Part shown: piece by piece, positions 37,662 to 46,946 of the stretch
How positions within the stretch are numbered: the first letter of the stretch is position 1
Layout of the letters: the number at the start of each line of letters is the position of its first letter
Source: an uncultured Planktomarina sp.
GTDB lineage: Bacteria; Pseudomonadota; Alphaproteobacteria; Rhodobacterales; Rhodobacteraceae
DNA length: 64,000 nt
Assembly: GCA_905182425.1 (NCBI GenBank)
Contig: CAJJBP010000007.1
Coordinates: 169,067-233,066 of the forward strand
Direction: 5' to 3'
Position numbers and translations under genes: made by a program
Notes under the pieces: model-generated
The model's database searches: none
The model's input: only the letters and a program-made list of their open reading frames with translations
What the model was told of the DNA's origin: nothing

Positions 37662-38318
37662 ATGAACTCCCCATTAATCCAATTGTTGGTCTTAGCAGGT
37701 ATTGCTGTATTCCTAGTTTTAAAGCTTCGCGGCGTCCTTGGGACTCGCGATGGTTATGAGGCGCCACGATCAGACGTGATGACGCCAGAAGCGAACCGGG
37801 AAAAGTTCGAAGTAATCGAGGGAGGCCCAGATCAGGATATTACCGATCATGTTGACGAAAAATCACCTGAAGCCAAGGCGCTTTCTGAAATGAAGACAGC
37901 AGAGCCGTCTTTTTCAGTGTCGGAGTTTCTACAAAGATCAAAAAGTGCATACGAATGGATATTGATGGCTTTTGAGAATGGCGACATTTCTCAAATTAAA
38001 CCATATCTTGCAGATGATGTTTATGAAGCTTTTTCTGGTGTTGTTGCATCCCGCGAGGAACAGGGGCTCACAATAGATGCTGAATTTATTGGCGTCAGTG
38101 AGGTAAGCCTCGTCGGAGCAAGGTTTAACGCTGCTAAAAATAAAGCAGAAGTAGATGTTCGGTTTGTTGGAGAGTTGACATCTATTGTCCGCGATAATGC
38201 GGGTGTAGTCGTTGAGGGCAGCGAAACAGAAGTAAAGCGGCAGCGTGATATTTGGACATTTTCTCGTGTGATGGGATCAGACGATCCAAACTGGCAGCTT
38301 GTAACAACGGGCGAGTGA
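37662..38318 (+). CDS. timA: Tim44/TimA-family membrane-anchored adaptor
   Basis: A 218-residue protein with one N-terminal membrane helix (LIQLLVLAGIAVFLVLKL), a charged linker and a C-terminal Tim44-like domain (FSVSEFLQRSKSAYEWILMAFENGD, then AKNKAEVDVRFVGEL). Alphaproteobacterial TimA is related to the mitochondrial import factor Tim44; its bacterial role is not settled. Start ATG at 37662. Its TGA overlaps the likely GTG start of mltA (GTGA). Confidence 0.86.
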   Translation: MNSPLIQLLVLAGIAVFLVLKLRGVLGTRDGYEAPRSDVMTPEANREKFEVIEGGPDQDITDHVDEKSPEAKALSEMKTAEPSFSVSEFLQRSKSAYEWILMAFENGDISQIKPYLADDVYEAFSGVVASREEQGLTIDAEFIGVSEVSLVGARFNAAKNKAEVDVRFVGELTSIVRDNAGVVVEGSETEVKRQRDIWTFSRVMGSDDPNWQLVTTGE

Positions 38319-39343
38319 CGTTCAAAAACTAGTAATCACCTTGGCATTAATTGCCCTAGGGCACCGTTTCCGTGGCCCAAGACCGTTTAAGATTACTCTC
38401 ATATTCAGATCTACAAAACTGGAATGAGGACAATCACCAAGCTGCACTAAAGCCGTTTCTGGAAACCTGCCCAAAACTCAAAGGAATAGAATGGCGTAAG
38501 GTTTGCTCCATTGCTGAAGAAATCCCAAACGCGCGGCTCTTTTTTGAAACCTTTTTTTACCCAATTCTGATAGAAAACGAAGAGCCAGCGTTATTTACTG
38601 GTTACTTCGAGCCTGAATTAAGGGGCTCGCTACAAAGGACATCCCGCTTTAAGCATCCCATATACGCTCCTCCACCCAAGTTGCCAAAGGACAAACCATG
38701 GTTAAGCCGTGCACAGATCGAGCAAACAGACGTGCTTGCAGGTCGCGGGTTAGAGTTGGCGTGGATCGATGAGCCGATAGATGCCTTTTTTCTTCACATT
38801 CAGGGGTCTGGCCGTGTGCAATTTCAAGATGGAGAAACCATTAGGCTTGGTTATAAAAGTGAAAACGGACATCCATATCGATCAATTGGCAAAGAACTAG
38901 TGCGCCAAAACATATTACAAAAACACGAGGTTTCAGTAAACCGCATTCGTAGCTGGGCGCGTAACAACCCAAAACAAGCTAAACGCCTAATGTGGCATAA
39001 TCCATCGTATGTTTTTTTTCGGATAATAGAAGAACTTCCAGAAAAAAAGGGGCCCCTTGGGGCGATGAACCGCTCGATCACTGCTATGCGAAGTCTCGCT
39101 ATTGACCCACGTTATGTGAAGCTGGGCGCTCCAGTTTGGATGGAAAAGGCCGGTCCAAGACCGCTGAATCGATTGATGATTGCGCAAGATACGGGCGCTG
39201 CTATTAAGGGTCCTCAACGAGCAGATATTTTCTTTGGTACGGGCGATGATGCAGGAATTGCAGCGGGCTTGACTAAGGATACTGGCCGTTTGGTGGTTCT
39301 TTTACCAATTAAGTTGGCATTGGATAAGGTTTCAGGGTTTTAA
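38315..39343 (+). CDS. mltA: Membrane-bound lytic transglycosylase A
   Basis: Cleaves peptidoglycan glycan chains in the periplasm. The intact frame begins at GTG 38372 and lacks a signal peptide, yet the bases before it encode one (MTFKKLVITLALIALG then TVSVAQD) if one A is restored in the run at 38324-38328 and one base removed near 38359-38362. The start is then GTG 38315, coupled to timA. The mature protein shows FTGYFEPELRGS near 80, FFLHIQGSGRVQF near 145, SENGHPYRSIG near 170 and the C-terminal DIFFGTGDDAG that carries the catalytic aspartates. Confidence 0.88.
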
Positions 39344-39345
39344 GT

Positions 39346-39918
39346 ATGGCGCGAAAAATCAAATCAGATGAGCAGGCCTTATGGAAAAAGGTAGCAGATA
39401 CCGCAATTCCAATCCATACAGCCATGGCCGACCCCAAGCCCAAAACTCCTAAAACAGTGTTTAAAAGTTCCAAGCCCATTGTTGCTAAACCAACCTTTCC
39501 GTTATTTAAGGTCGGCTCTAAATCTCATTTGAATGGTAATCCGAGCCGCAAGGAAGCACCACCTCCAAAAATAAGGATGGACTCTAAGTCGTTTGGAAAA
39601 CTGACGCGCGGAAAACTTCGACCAGAAGCGAGGCTTGACCTTCATGGGATGAGCCTTTCGGAAGCGCACCCAGCGCTTCAAGGCTTCATTTTGGGGTCAG
39701 CCCAATTACAACGGAGGTTAGTTTTAGTTATTACTGGAAAGGGTAAACCGAAAAGTGATTTTAGCCTCACACCTGGGACTCAAGGAATTTTACAAAGAAA
39801 TGTGCCGATTTGGCTAGCTCAAGCGCCACTCTCAAGCGTTATTCTTGAGGCCACACCTGCCCATCAACGGCATGGCGGTGATGGTGCAATTTATGTTTAT
39901 CTACGAAAGCGTCGTTAA
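39346..39918 (+). CDS. Smr-domain protein
   Basis: A 190-residue protein with a basic, disordered N-terminal half and a C-terminal Smr domain: LDLHGMSLSEAHPALQGF near 106-123, the LVITGKGKP loop near 135 and GGDGAIYVYLRKRR at the end. The Smr fold is a nicking endonuclease in MutS2 and some RNA-processing proteins; the role of this small family (MltA-linked in Rhodobacterales) is unknown. It begins 3 bases after mltA. Confidence 0.85.
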   Translation: MARKIKSDEQALWKKVADTAIPIHTAMADPKPKTPKTVFKSSKPIVAKPTFPLFKVGSKSHLNGNPSRKEAPPPKIRMDSKSFGKLTRGKLRPEARLDLHGMSLSEAHPALQGFILGSAQLQRRLVLVITGKGKPKSDFSLTPGTQGILQRNVPIWLAQAPLSSVILEATPAHQRHGGDGAIYVYLRKRR

Positions 39919-41126
39919 GATTTAAAAGGCACGTGAAATTTAGAAATACCTAACCACATCATCAAGGACGAGACGGCAAAAAACGCTGATATCACAACGT
40001 ACTGAACTTCTAATGAAATACTAAGATCAAGTAATACACCTGTTAAAGCGGGACCAATAGCTGAGCCTAAAACCATTGCCGCTGCTGCGGCCGCTTTAAT
40101 CGAACCAAGATGCTTGGTTCCAAAAAACTCAGCCCAGAATGCGTTTGGTAGCGTCGCATTTGCGCCTGAAGTTAGGCCAAGAAAAATAAAACCAACTAAG
40201 GCCATTTTTAAAGAATTTCCATAGGCAAAAATTAGAAATGCAAAAATCATAGGTAATTGAAAATAGGGGATAAGACGGGCTGTGCCAAACCTATCAAGCA
40301 GAATGCCTGATAAAACCATCGTACCAATTGCGACCCCTGTATAGATGGGAAACATTGCTACTAGTTGAAAGTGCTCCCAACCCTTAACTTCTGCAAAATG
40401 CACTTGGAGAAAAAAGAAAGCCGTATTGAAGGCCGACAGCCCCACAAAAGCGGGAACCATAAACCAAAAGAGGGGGTGGGCCAAAGTTTGGTTGCGGGTC
40501 CAGTGTCGACCCTGCATACCTACCGATTGACCCTCTTTGGCCATAGATTGTGGACTTCGTTCTTGGTGTAAAAGAGACATTAGGGCGGGGATCGATAAGA
40601 GAGCAATTATAGCTGCGATAATCCAGATCCCATTCCAGGCTACATAACCCATCAAGATAACGATAATAATTGGTAGGGTGGACTCACCAAGAGAATAGCC
40701 AAGACTAGCAACAGAAAGCGCCTTACCTCGGTTTGAAGCAAACCATCGTGACATGGAAACAACTGCAATATGGGTTGTCATACCTTGTCCTGAAAAGCGT
40801 AAGCAAAAAATAACAACAGGTAGTAAAGCCGCAATTGGATTAAAGGCCATGAATAAGCAAGATGCTGCTAAGATTACTAAAACAATTGGTCCTATTCGTC
40901 TGACCCGCATAATATCGGTCAAGCCACCCGCCCAAACCATTACAATCGCTGATGCAAAAGTCCCAAAACCATAAATAGCACCCCAATCCCCATACGATAG
41001 GGAGAAGGCACTACGGATTTCACCAGCAAAAATAGAGATAAAAAAAGTTTGCCCAAAACTTGACATTAGCGTGAGTAGGGCGCCCGCAGCTAACCAACGA
41101 CTGTTGTTGATAAGAAAATTAAACAT
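39915..41126 (-). CDS. Major facilitator superfamily transporter
   Basis: A 403-residue membrane protein with about 12 helices. The loop GGLTDIMRVRRIGP between helices 2 and 3 and the matching GILLDRFGTARLIP near residue 265 correspond to the MFS signature in each half. The substrate cannot be told. It converges on the Smr gene with a 4-base overlap and lies head-to-tail before hslU (same strand), with separate spacing of 39 bases. Confidence 0.85.
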   Translation of the reverse strand: MFNFLINNSRWLAAGALLTLMSSFGQTFFISIFAGEIRSAFSLSYGDWGAIYGFGTFASAIVMVWAGGLTDIMRVRRIGPIVLVILAASCLFMAFNPIAALLPVVIFCLRFSGQGMTTHIAVVSMSRWFASNRGKALSVASLGYSLGESTLPIIIVILMGYVAWNGIWIIAAIIALLSIPALMSLLHQERSPQSMAKEGQSVGMQGRHWTRNQTLAHPLFWFMVPAFVGLSAFNTAFFFLQVHFAEVKGWEHFQLVAMFPIYTGVAIGTMVLSGILLDRFGTARLIPYFQLPMIFAFLIFAYGNSLKMALVGFIFLGLTSGANATLPNAFWAEFFGTKHLGSIKAAAAAAMVLGSAIGPALTGVLLDLSISLEVQYVVISAFFAVSSLMMWLGISKFHVPFKS

Positions 41127-41165
41127 TGATCATGTTGTCGGGTGAAATCTCCCAACTGGCAAGCC

Positions 41166-42473
41166 TTATAAAACGTAACGCGACAGATCACTTGATTTCA
41201 GCAAAACATCCAGGTTCTTATTCACGTAGTTTTCGTCAATAACAATTTCAGTTCCGGGCTGGTCTGGAGCTACAAATGACAGTTCTTCAAAAACACGCTC
41301 GATCACGGTATAAAGTCTACGTGCCCCAATATTCTCAACGGTGCGATTCACTTCTGCCGCCGCATGTGCCAGGGCGGCTATCCCATCGTCACTAAAGCTT
41401 ACAGTTACATCTTCCGTTTTCATAAGGGCTGAGTACTGAAGGGTTAAAGCATTTTCTGTTTCTGACAAAATACGGATAAAATCCTCTTCGGTTAAATCTT
41501 GTAACTCCACTCTGATTGGCAGGCGACCCTGCAGTTCTGGCAAAAGATCAGAGGGTTTTGCAACATGGAAAGCCCCAGATGCAATAAACAGAATATGATC
41601 TGTTTTTACAGCGCCATGCTTGGTGGAGACAGTAGTTCCCTCAATCAAGGGCAACAGATCGCGCTGTACACCCTCGCGACTGACATCCGCCCCACGCGCG
41701 TCAGACCGAGCACACACTTTATCGATTTCGTCGAGAAAAACGATGCCACCTTCTTCCACTGCAATGATAGCAGCTTTGGTGACCGTTTCATCATCCAGCA
41801 ATTTATCGGCCTCCTCACTAAGTAGGACATCATAACTGGCGGCGACGGTTAGCCGTTTACGAACCTTTCGCCCACTAAATGCCTTTCCAAACATATCGCC
41901 TAAGTTCATCATACCCATCTGACTTCCAGGTTGCCCTGGCATATCTAGCATCGACATAGGATTGGATGAATCTGCAACTTCCAGCTCGATAATAGTGTCA
42001 TCAAGCGTACCACTTCGTAACTTTTTTCGGAACATCTCGCGGGTTGCGTCACGAGCGTCTTCTCCAGCGATCGCCTCGATGACCCGCTCTTCTGCAGCCT
42101 CTTTAGCTTTGGTAAGAACATCCTCACGCATGAAGTCTCGGGTCATTGCTATACTGGCATCGACCAGGTCTCTTACTATTTGCTCAACATCACGGCCGAC
42201 GTAACCAACTTCTGTGAATTTGGTGGCCTCAACCTTTAAGAAGGGGGCCCGAGCAAGTTTTGCCAAACGACGACTAATTTCGGTTTTTCCAACACCAGTG
42301 GGACCAATCATCAATATATTTTTTGGATAAACTTCATCACGTAGATCATCTGTCAGCTGTTTGCGCCGCCATCGATTTCGTAAAGCTACTGCAACAGCGC
42401 GCTTGGCGTCATTCTGGCCAACAATATGGCGGTCCAATTCAGAAACAATTTCGCGGGGAGTGAGATCTGTCAT
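41166..42473 (-). CDS. hslU: HslU ATPase of the HslUV protease
   Basis: AAA+ unfoldase that feeds substrates to HslV. The 435-residue protein starts [34 protein letters not shown], has Walker [10 protein letters not shown] near 57, the pore motif region GYVGRD near 90, Walker [10 protein letters not shown] near 245 and ends SRYVL, the C-terminal tail that docks into HslV. It follows hslV with an 79-base gap. Confidence 0.96.
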   Translation of the reverse strand: MTDLTPREIVSELDRHIVGQNDAKRAVAVALRNRWRRKQLTDDLRDEVYPKNILMIGPTGVGKTEISRRLAKLARAPFLKVEATKFTEVGYVGRDVEQIVRDLVDASIAMTRDFMREDVLTKAKEAAEERVIEAIAGEDARDATREMFRKKLRSGTLDDTIIELEVADSSNPMSMLDMPGQPGSQMGMMNLGDMFGKAFSGRKVRKRLTVAASYDVLLSEEADKLLDDETVTKAAIIAVEEGGIVFLDEIDKVCARSDARGADVSREGVQRDLLPLIEGTTVSTKHGAVKTDHILFIASGAFHVAKPSDLLPELQGRLPIRVELQDLTEEDFIRILSETENALTLQYSALMKTEDVTVSFSDDGIAALAHAAAEVNRTVENIGARRLYTVIERVFEELSFVAPDQPGTEIVIDENYVNKNLDVLLKSSDLSRYVL

Positions 42474-42552
42474 GAGAGCACCTTTATCAAGTTTTTGGAC
42501 ATTGAGTGGTTTTAGTAAACGTCGATCTGAAGCGATATCACAAAAGTAGTGA

Positions 42553-43110
42553 TCATTTAGAAATCACCTCGACGGTAAGGTGCCCATTTGTGTAAACACA
42601 AATATCTGATGCAATAGCCATAGCTTTACGTGCGATACCCTCCGCATCAAGCGCCGTCTCTTGCAAGCCGCGCGCGGCCGCCAAAGCAAAGTTTCCACCT
42701 GATCCGATTGCGGCAATTCCATGCTCAGGCTCAAGAACGTCTCCAGCGCCTGTTATAATTAAAAGCTCTGACCCATCAGTAACTATCAATAGGGCTTCCA
42801 GTTTTTGCAAATATTTATCTGTTCGCCAATCTTTTGCGAGCTCAACGGAAGCGCGAGCTAACTGTCCAGGCATTGCCTCTAACTTTACCTCAAGCCGCTC
42901 CAACAGGGTGAAGGCATCTGCCGTAGATCCGGCAAACCCAACAACAACATCATTTCCACCAGGTGATAAACGCCTGACTTTTTGAGCTGTCCCTTTAATA
43001 ACTGTTGGTCCGAGACTAACTTGCCCATCGCCTGCGATGACAACTTTATTGTCTTTGCGAACACCTATTATTGTTGTGCCATGCCATCCTGGAAATTGAG
43101 TGTCTGCCAT
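42553..43110 (-). CDS. hslV: HslV peptidase of the HslUV protease
   Basis: Proteasome-like threonine peptidase. The 185-residue protein has the catalytic threonine after a short propeptide ([14 protein letters not shown]), [20 protein letters not shown] near 35 and [12 protein letters not shown] near 58. The processing site before TTI is typical. Upstream partner of hslU. Confidence 0.96.
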   Translation of the reverse strand: MADTQFPGWHGTTIIGVRKDNKVVIAGDGQVSLGPTVIKGTAQKVRRLSPGGNDVVVGFAGSTADAFTLLERLEVKLEAMPGQLARASVELAKDWRTDKYLQKLEALLIVTDGSELLIITGAGDVLEPEHGIAAIGSGGNFALAAARGLQETALDAEGIARKAMAIASDICVYTNGHLTVEVISK

Positions 43111-43170
43111 AAGGGCCTCCTGAATACTTAAGATTATGTGGCTATTATTTGTGCTTGATACAAGTGCATG

Positions 43171-43193
43171 AAAAAAGCGCCCTAAAGAGCGCT
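43171..43193 (-). terminator. Rho-independent terminator after trxA
   Basis: Minus-strand hairpin AGCGC/GCGCT with an 8-base loop followed by six T residues, 25 bases after the trxA stop. It separates the addB-addA-trxA run from hslV. Confidence 0.82.
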
Positions 43194-43217
43194 GATTCTG
43201 TCAAATTAAATAACCAA

Positions 43218-43538
43218 TTATATGGAATCGTTGATCCAGCTTTGAAGGGCGGCTTTTGGAGCAGCGCCGGTCTTATTTGAAACCACTTCGCCATCTTTGA
43301 ACAAGAACAATGCCGGGATACCCCTCACTCCAAGTGCAGCTGCGGCGCCGGGATTGCTGTCAACGTCAACTTTAACGACCTTAATACGACCCTCCATTTC
43401 TGCTGAAATTTCCTCAAGAGAGGGCCCAATTTGTTTGCAAGGACCACACCATTCAGCCCAGAAATCTACTACTACAGGAAGATCAGAGTTTTTGACTTCA
43501 GCGTCAAAGGTTGCGTCGGTAGCGGCTACAGTTGCCAT
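43218..43538 (-). CDS. trxA: Thioredoxin
   Basis: Small disulfide reductase. The 106-residue protein has the active site WCGPCK (near residue 30) and the cis-proline loop GIPALFLFK near 72. ATG at 43538 has GGAG upstream. Placed after addA, as is standard for this order; the 60-base gap allows separate transcription. Confidence 0.97.
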   Translation of the reverse strand: MATVAATDATFDAEVKNSDLPVVVDFWAEWCGPCKQIGPSLEEISAEMEGRIKVVKVDVDSNPGAAAALGVRGIPALFLFKDGEVVSNKTGAAPKAALQSWINDSI

Positions 43539-43598
43539 GAGGTACACTCCAAATAAAGTCAGTTTCTTTGAAAGAAGTAGGGCTGCTGACGCTTAGCG

Positions 43599-46500
43599 TC
43601 AAGAAGTGGATGTAGTTTGCAACGAAGTTGTAACAAGGTGATGTGGTAATTGCATCAGCTTTTGGTTTTTTGTCCATAAAACCGCTGTTTCAATTTCATG
43701 TTCTGGAAAAATCTGAGCAAGCGAAAGCGCGTATGCCCCCATTTGTTTCAAAATCCCAACAGGCGTTTCTTCTACTAACCTTGGTACAATTTGATTGGTT
43801 TTGAAGTCTACGGCAGTCACCTTTTGAGCTGAAACAATCAACCGATCTACAGAGCCCTGAATGGCGTCGCCATTTAGCTCTGCTAAATGTGCTGTAAGGC
43901 TTACTTCAGCTAAGGTTTCAGGTGCAAACACATGTGCGAGACCTGGATCAGTCAACACCTTTGTTGCCTCCTGAAGGGCAGTCTCAAATAGCTCCTCGTC
44001 AAGGATGTGCCGGGCGAGCTGTTCCCAGCATGAAGGATTTGTAGTGGGAAGGGTTTCTAGCAATAGATGCACAGCACTGCCGTGTTCAAGCGCACTGTTG
44101 CTTATAATAGTTTCAGTGCTGGCAATAGTTTTGTCCCCTCCAAGCTGAGAGGGAGCCCGAATGGGGTTAGGAGGTTGTGGAGGAATTGCATCTTGTGAGA
44201 CCCAGTTTGGAACTTTTATTTTTGGCGTGCCCTTAGTCGCATTATTTTTATTAATGCCTGAAACCCAATCCAGGTGTTCATATCGCAGGCCAAGACCCGC
44301 ACTCGTGTTCAGGGGCTTTGCATTTTTAGCTATAACGGCCTCACGGACAGTGTTGTACCAACAGTCATGGCTCTCTTTGATCTCACCGGATCCAAGCACA
44401 ATTAGCCAACTTTCGGCCCTAGTAAGAGCCACATACAAAAGTCTATCCCGCTCTTCAACCTGGCGGTCTTGTAAGCCGCTTAGGGTCGACGCAAGCCCTT
44501 CGGGCACTTGGTCTGTATTTGGCTTCCAAACGGCCAGGCCGTTATAATCCACAACGTCACGTGCTGCCGGTGCGCGCCTCGCAGCGGTATCGGGCAATAT
44601 AACAATAGGGGCTTCGAGACCCTTAGCGCCGTGTACGGTCATCACCCGTATTTTATCACTCTCGCCATCCATTTGACGCTTAATTTCAAGATCATCAGCA
44701 TCAAGCCAAATCAAAAAGCCTGTAAGGTTCGGAATATTACTGCGTTCATATGCCAGGGATTGATTGACTAGTGCATCAAGCCCTTCTCCTGCTTCATTTC
44801 CGAGCTTGCTCAACAAGGATTTTCGACCGGACAGGCGGTTTAAAATATGTTCAATAAGTTCAAAGGGACGTTTAAAATCAGCCATATTACGCAAGTCTAT
44901 TAGCTTTTGGACTGTGTCTGGGAAATCGTCACTTCGGTTCTGAAGACTCCGCCATAAAAATTTAGAATCTCTATCCTGAGCAAGATCAAACATATCCTGC
45001 TCAGACCATCCAAATAGCGGTGAACGTAAAGCTTCTGCAAGAGAAAGATTGTCTTCAGGAAACGCCAAAAACGCCAGCAATGAGCGCAGGTCGCGTACCG
45101 CAAGCTCTTTGGCAACCCTTAGCCGATCGGCGCCAGCGATTGGAAGATTAGCATCTCTGCAGGCGCGGTGAATCTCCTGAAACAATAGCTTTTGTCTGCC
45201 TTGAACCAAAATTAAGAAATCACCTGCTGTAATTTTACGATGAAATAAAACCCCATTTTCATCTATCTGCGTTAATGTCTCAGTTTTGATCAATTCCATG
45301 ATGTGTGCCGCAAGCGCCTTTGCCAGCTTTTCATCTTGATGATCAGACGAGACCTCATCAACTGGATCGGTCCAATGCCGCGATTCAGCTACAAGTGGTT
45401 TTTCAAAAACTGGCCAAACATCAACACGGCCGGGCAGGGTCTCTTTAAAAGCAAGGTGTGTTGACTTCGAGCTGATTTTTTTCTGGTCAGAGAAAATTTG
45501 GTCAACGAGGCTTAGAATGGCGTGCGAAGAACGGAAAGAGTGATCTAGAGTGGTAGATTGAAATGGCTGGGCAATCTCATGCAGCTGGGCTTCAAATCTA
45601 TCGCGCATGCGGTCAAAGCCTTCGGGATCGGCACCCTGAAATGAGTAAATGGATTGCTTTTTGTCACCAACTACAAAAATGGTGCGAGGTACGTCAGCAC
45701 GCGCACCCTGACCGGAGGTGAACTCTTGTGCTAATTGTTTAATGACATCCCATTGCATGGGGCTGGTATCTTGAGCCTCATCTACTAAAATGTGATCGAT
45801 TCCACCATCCAGGCGGAACAGAACCCAGGCCGCCACATTTTCGTTAGATAATAAGTTCCGTGTGCGTGAAATGAGATCATTAAAGTCTAAAAAACCTTTT
45901 GCTTGTTTGTGGTCTGAATAAACCTGTAAAAACTCTGTCGCAAAAGTGTGTAATGCTGCAGTGCGTTTCGCAATTTGCAGGGTCAGCCTCTTTTGCCGGC
46001 TTATGGAAACTCGCAGCATTAAGGCCTCCAACTGAGGCATAAATAAAAACTCAGCCTTGGTTACCTTTGTAGGGAATGTACTTTTTGGTGTGAAGGGCGC
46101 TGCGCCAGATTTTGTTAGGAAAACTGATTCTAAAAGCGGCAAATCAAAGACTGTTAAAGCATCATCCTTCAAACCACTTAGTTTTATTCCAGCGTTCAGG
46201 TCGTTTCCAGCTTTGGTCAAAAGTTGATCACGCAGCTTTTGTATTAGTGCTAAATCTCCAGGGATAAAACACTCTTTGCTCAGATCATCGTCAGTGTAAC
46301 CGGGTTGTAAATTAAAGCCTTTCCAAATCTCATCCAGAGAGTGCGGTTTGCTGAACAAATCAGGCAGATCTAAGATTGCCTTGAATACATCTTGTACGTC
46401 TTTTCCGCTAAAATAATGTGCAATACCGTCAAAGCTGGAAGGCCCGGTGCCATCTGCAATAGTTTCTACTACTTCGTCCAACAGTAACTTTTGAGCGCGC

Positions 46501-46946
46501 TCATCAATTTCAACAAATTGGGGGTTTACGCCTGCCTCTAATGGGAAGCGCCTCAAGACAGATGAGCAAAAAGAATGAATGGTTTGAATTTTCAATCCCC
46601 CTGGCGCTTCGATCGCTCTGGCGAATAATGTGCGTGCATTTTCTAAATCTTTCATGCTCAAAACACGGTTTACCCCAAGCTCCTTCAGTTCTTGGAGGAG
46701 ATCTTCATCTCGCAGCATCGTCCACTTGCCCAACCTACCAAACAACCTGTTTTGCATTTCGGATGCTGCTGCCTTTGTGTATGTTAGGCACAGAATGTTT
46801 TGAGGCATCACATCCTCAAGAAGTAAGCGCGCCACTCGGTCCGTTAGAACTTTGGTCTTTCCAGACCCGGCGTTTGCAGCGAGCCATGTCGAACTTTTTG
46901 GTTCGGCGGCCTTGATCTGTCTCAGTGTTGCATCGTTCAAACTCAT
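43599..46946 (-). CDS. addA: Double-strand-break repair helicase-nuclease AddA
   Basis: UvrD-like helicase with a C-terminal RecB-family nuclease domain; resects DNA ends with AddB. The 1115-residue protein has Walker A AANAGSGKT near residue 24, LCLTYTKAAASEMQ near 52, DFNDLISRTRNLL near 355, the Walker B LVDEAQDTSPMQWDV near 385 and VMTVHGAKGLEAPIVILPD near 790. The nuclease motif is in VTAVDFKTNQ near 1065. The ATG at 46946 overlaps the stop of corrected addB (ATGA). Confidence 0.94.
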   Translation of the reverse strand: MSLNDATLRQIKAAEPKSSTWLAANAGSGKTKVLTDRVARLLLEDVMPQNILCLTYTKAAASEMQNRLFGRLGKWTMLRDEDLLQELKELGVNRVLSMKDLENARTLFARAIEAPGGLKIQTIHSFCSSVLRRFPLEAGVNPQFVEIDERAQKLLLDEVVETIADGTGPSSFDGIAHYFSGKDVQDVFKAILDLPDLFSKPHSLDEIWKGFNLQPGYTDDDLSKECFIPGDLALIQKLRDQLLTKAGNDLNAGIKLSGLKDDALTVFDLPLLESVFLTKSGAAPFTPKSTFPTKVTKAEFLFMPQLEALMLRVSISRQKRLTLQIAKRTAALHTFATEFLQVYSDHKQAKGFLDFNDLISRTRNLLSNENVAAWVLFRLDGGIDHILVDEAQDTSPMQWDVIKQLAQEFTSGQGARADVPRTIFVVGDKKQSIYSFQGADPEGFDRMRDRFEAQLHEIAQPFQSTTLDHSFRSSHAILSLVDQIFSDQKKISSKSTHLAFKETLPGRVDVWPVFEKPLVAESRHWTDPVDEVSSDHQDEKLAKALAAHIMELIKTETLTQIDENGVLFHRKITAGDFLILVQGRQKLLFQEIHRACRDANLPIAGADRLRVAKELAVRDLRSLLAFLAFPEDNLSLAEALRSPLFGWSEQDMFDLAQDRDSKFLWRSLQNRSDDFPDTVQKLIDLRNMADFKRPFELIEHILNRLSGRKSLLSKLGNEAGEGLDALVNQSLAYERSNIPNLTGFLIWLDADDLEIKRQMDGESDKIRVMTVHGAKGLEAPIVILPDTAARRAPAARDVVDYNGLAVWKPNTDQVPEGLASTLSGLQDRQVEERDRLLYVALTRAESWLIVLGSGEIKESHDCWYNTVREAVIAKNAKPLNTSAGLGLRYEHLDWVSGINKNNATKGTPKIKVPNWVSQDAIPPQPPNPIRAPSQLGGDKTIASTETIISNSALEHGSAVHLLLETLPTTNPSCWEQLARHILDEELFETALQEATKVLTDPGLAHVFAPETLAEVSLTAHLAELNGDAIQGSVDRLIVSAQKVTAVDFKTNQIVPRLVEETPVGILKQMGAYALSLAQIFPEHEIETAVLWTKNQKLMQLPHHLVTTSLQTTSTS

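Noticed and set aside
43599..46946. Programmed frameshifting as an explanation for the split genes
   Set aside because: The breaks fall in unrelated genes, mostly at non-slippery positions, and have both signs, so recoding does not fit.
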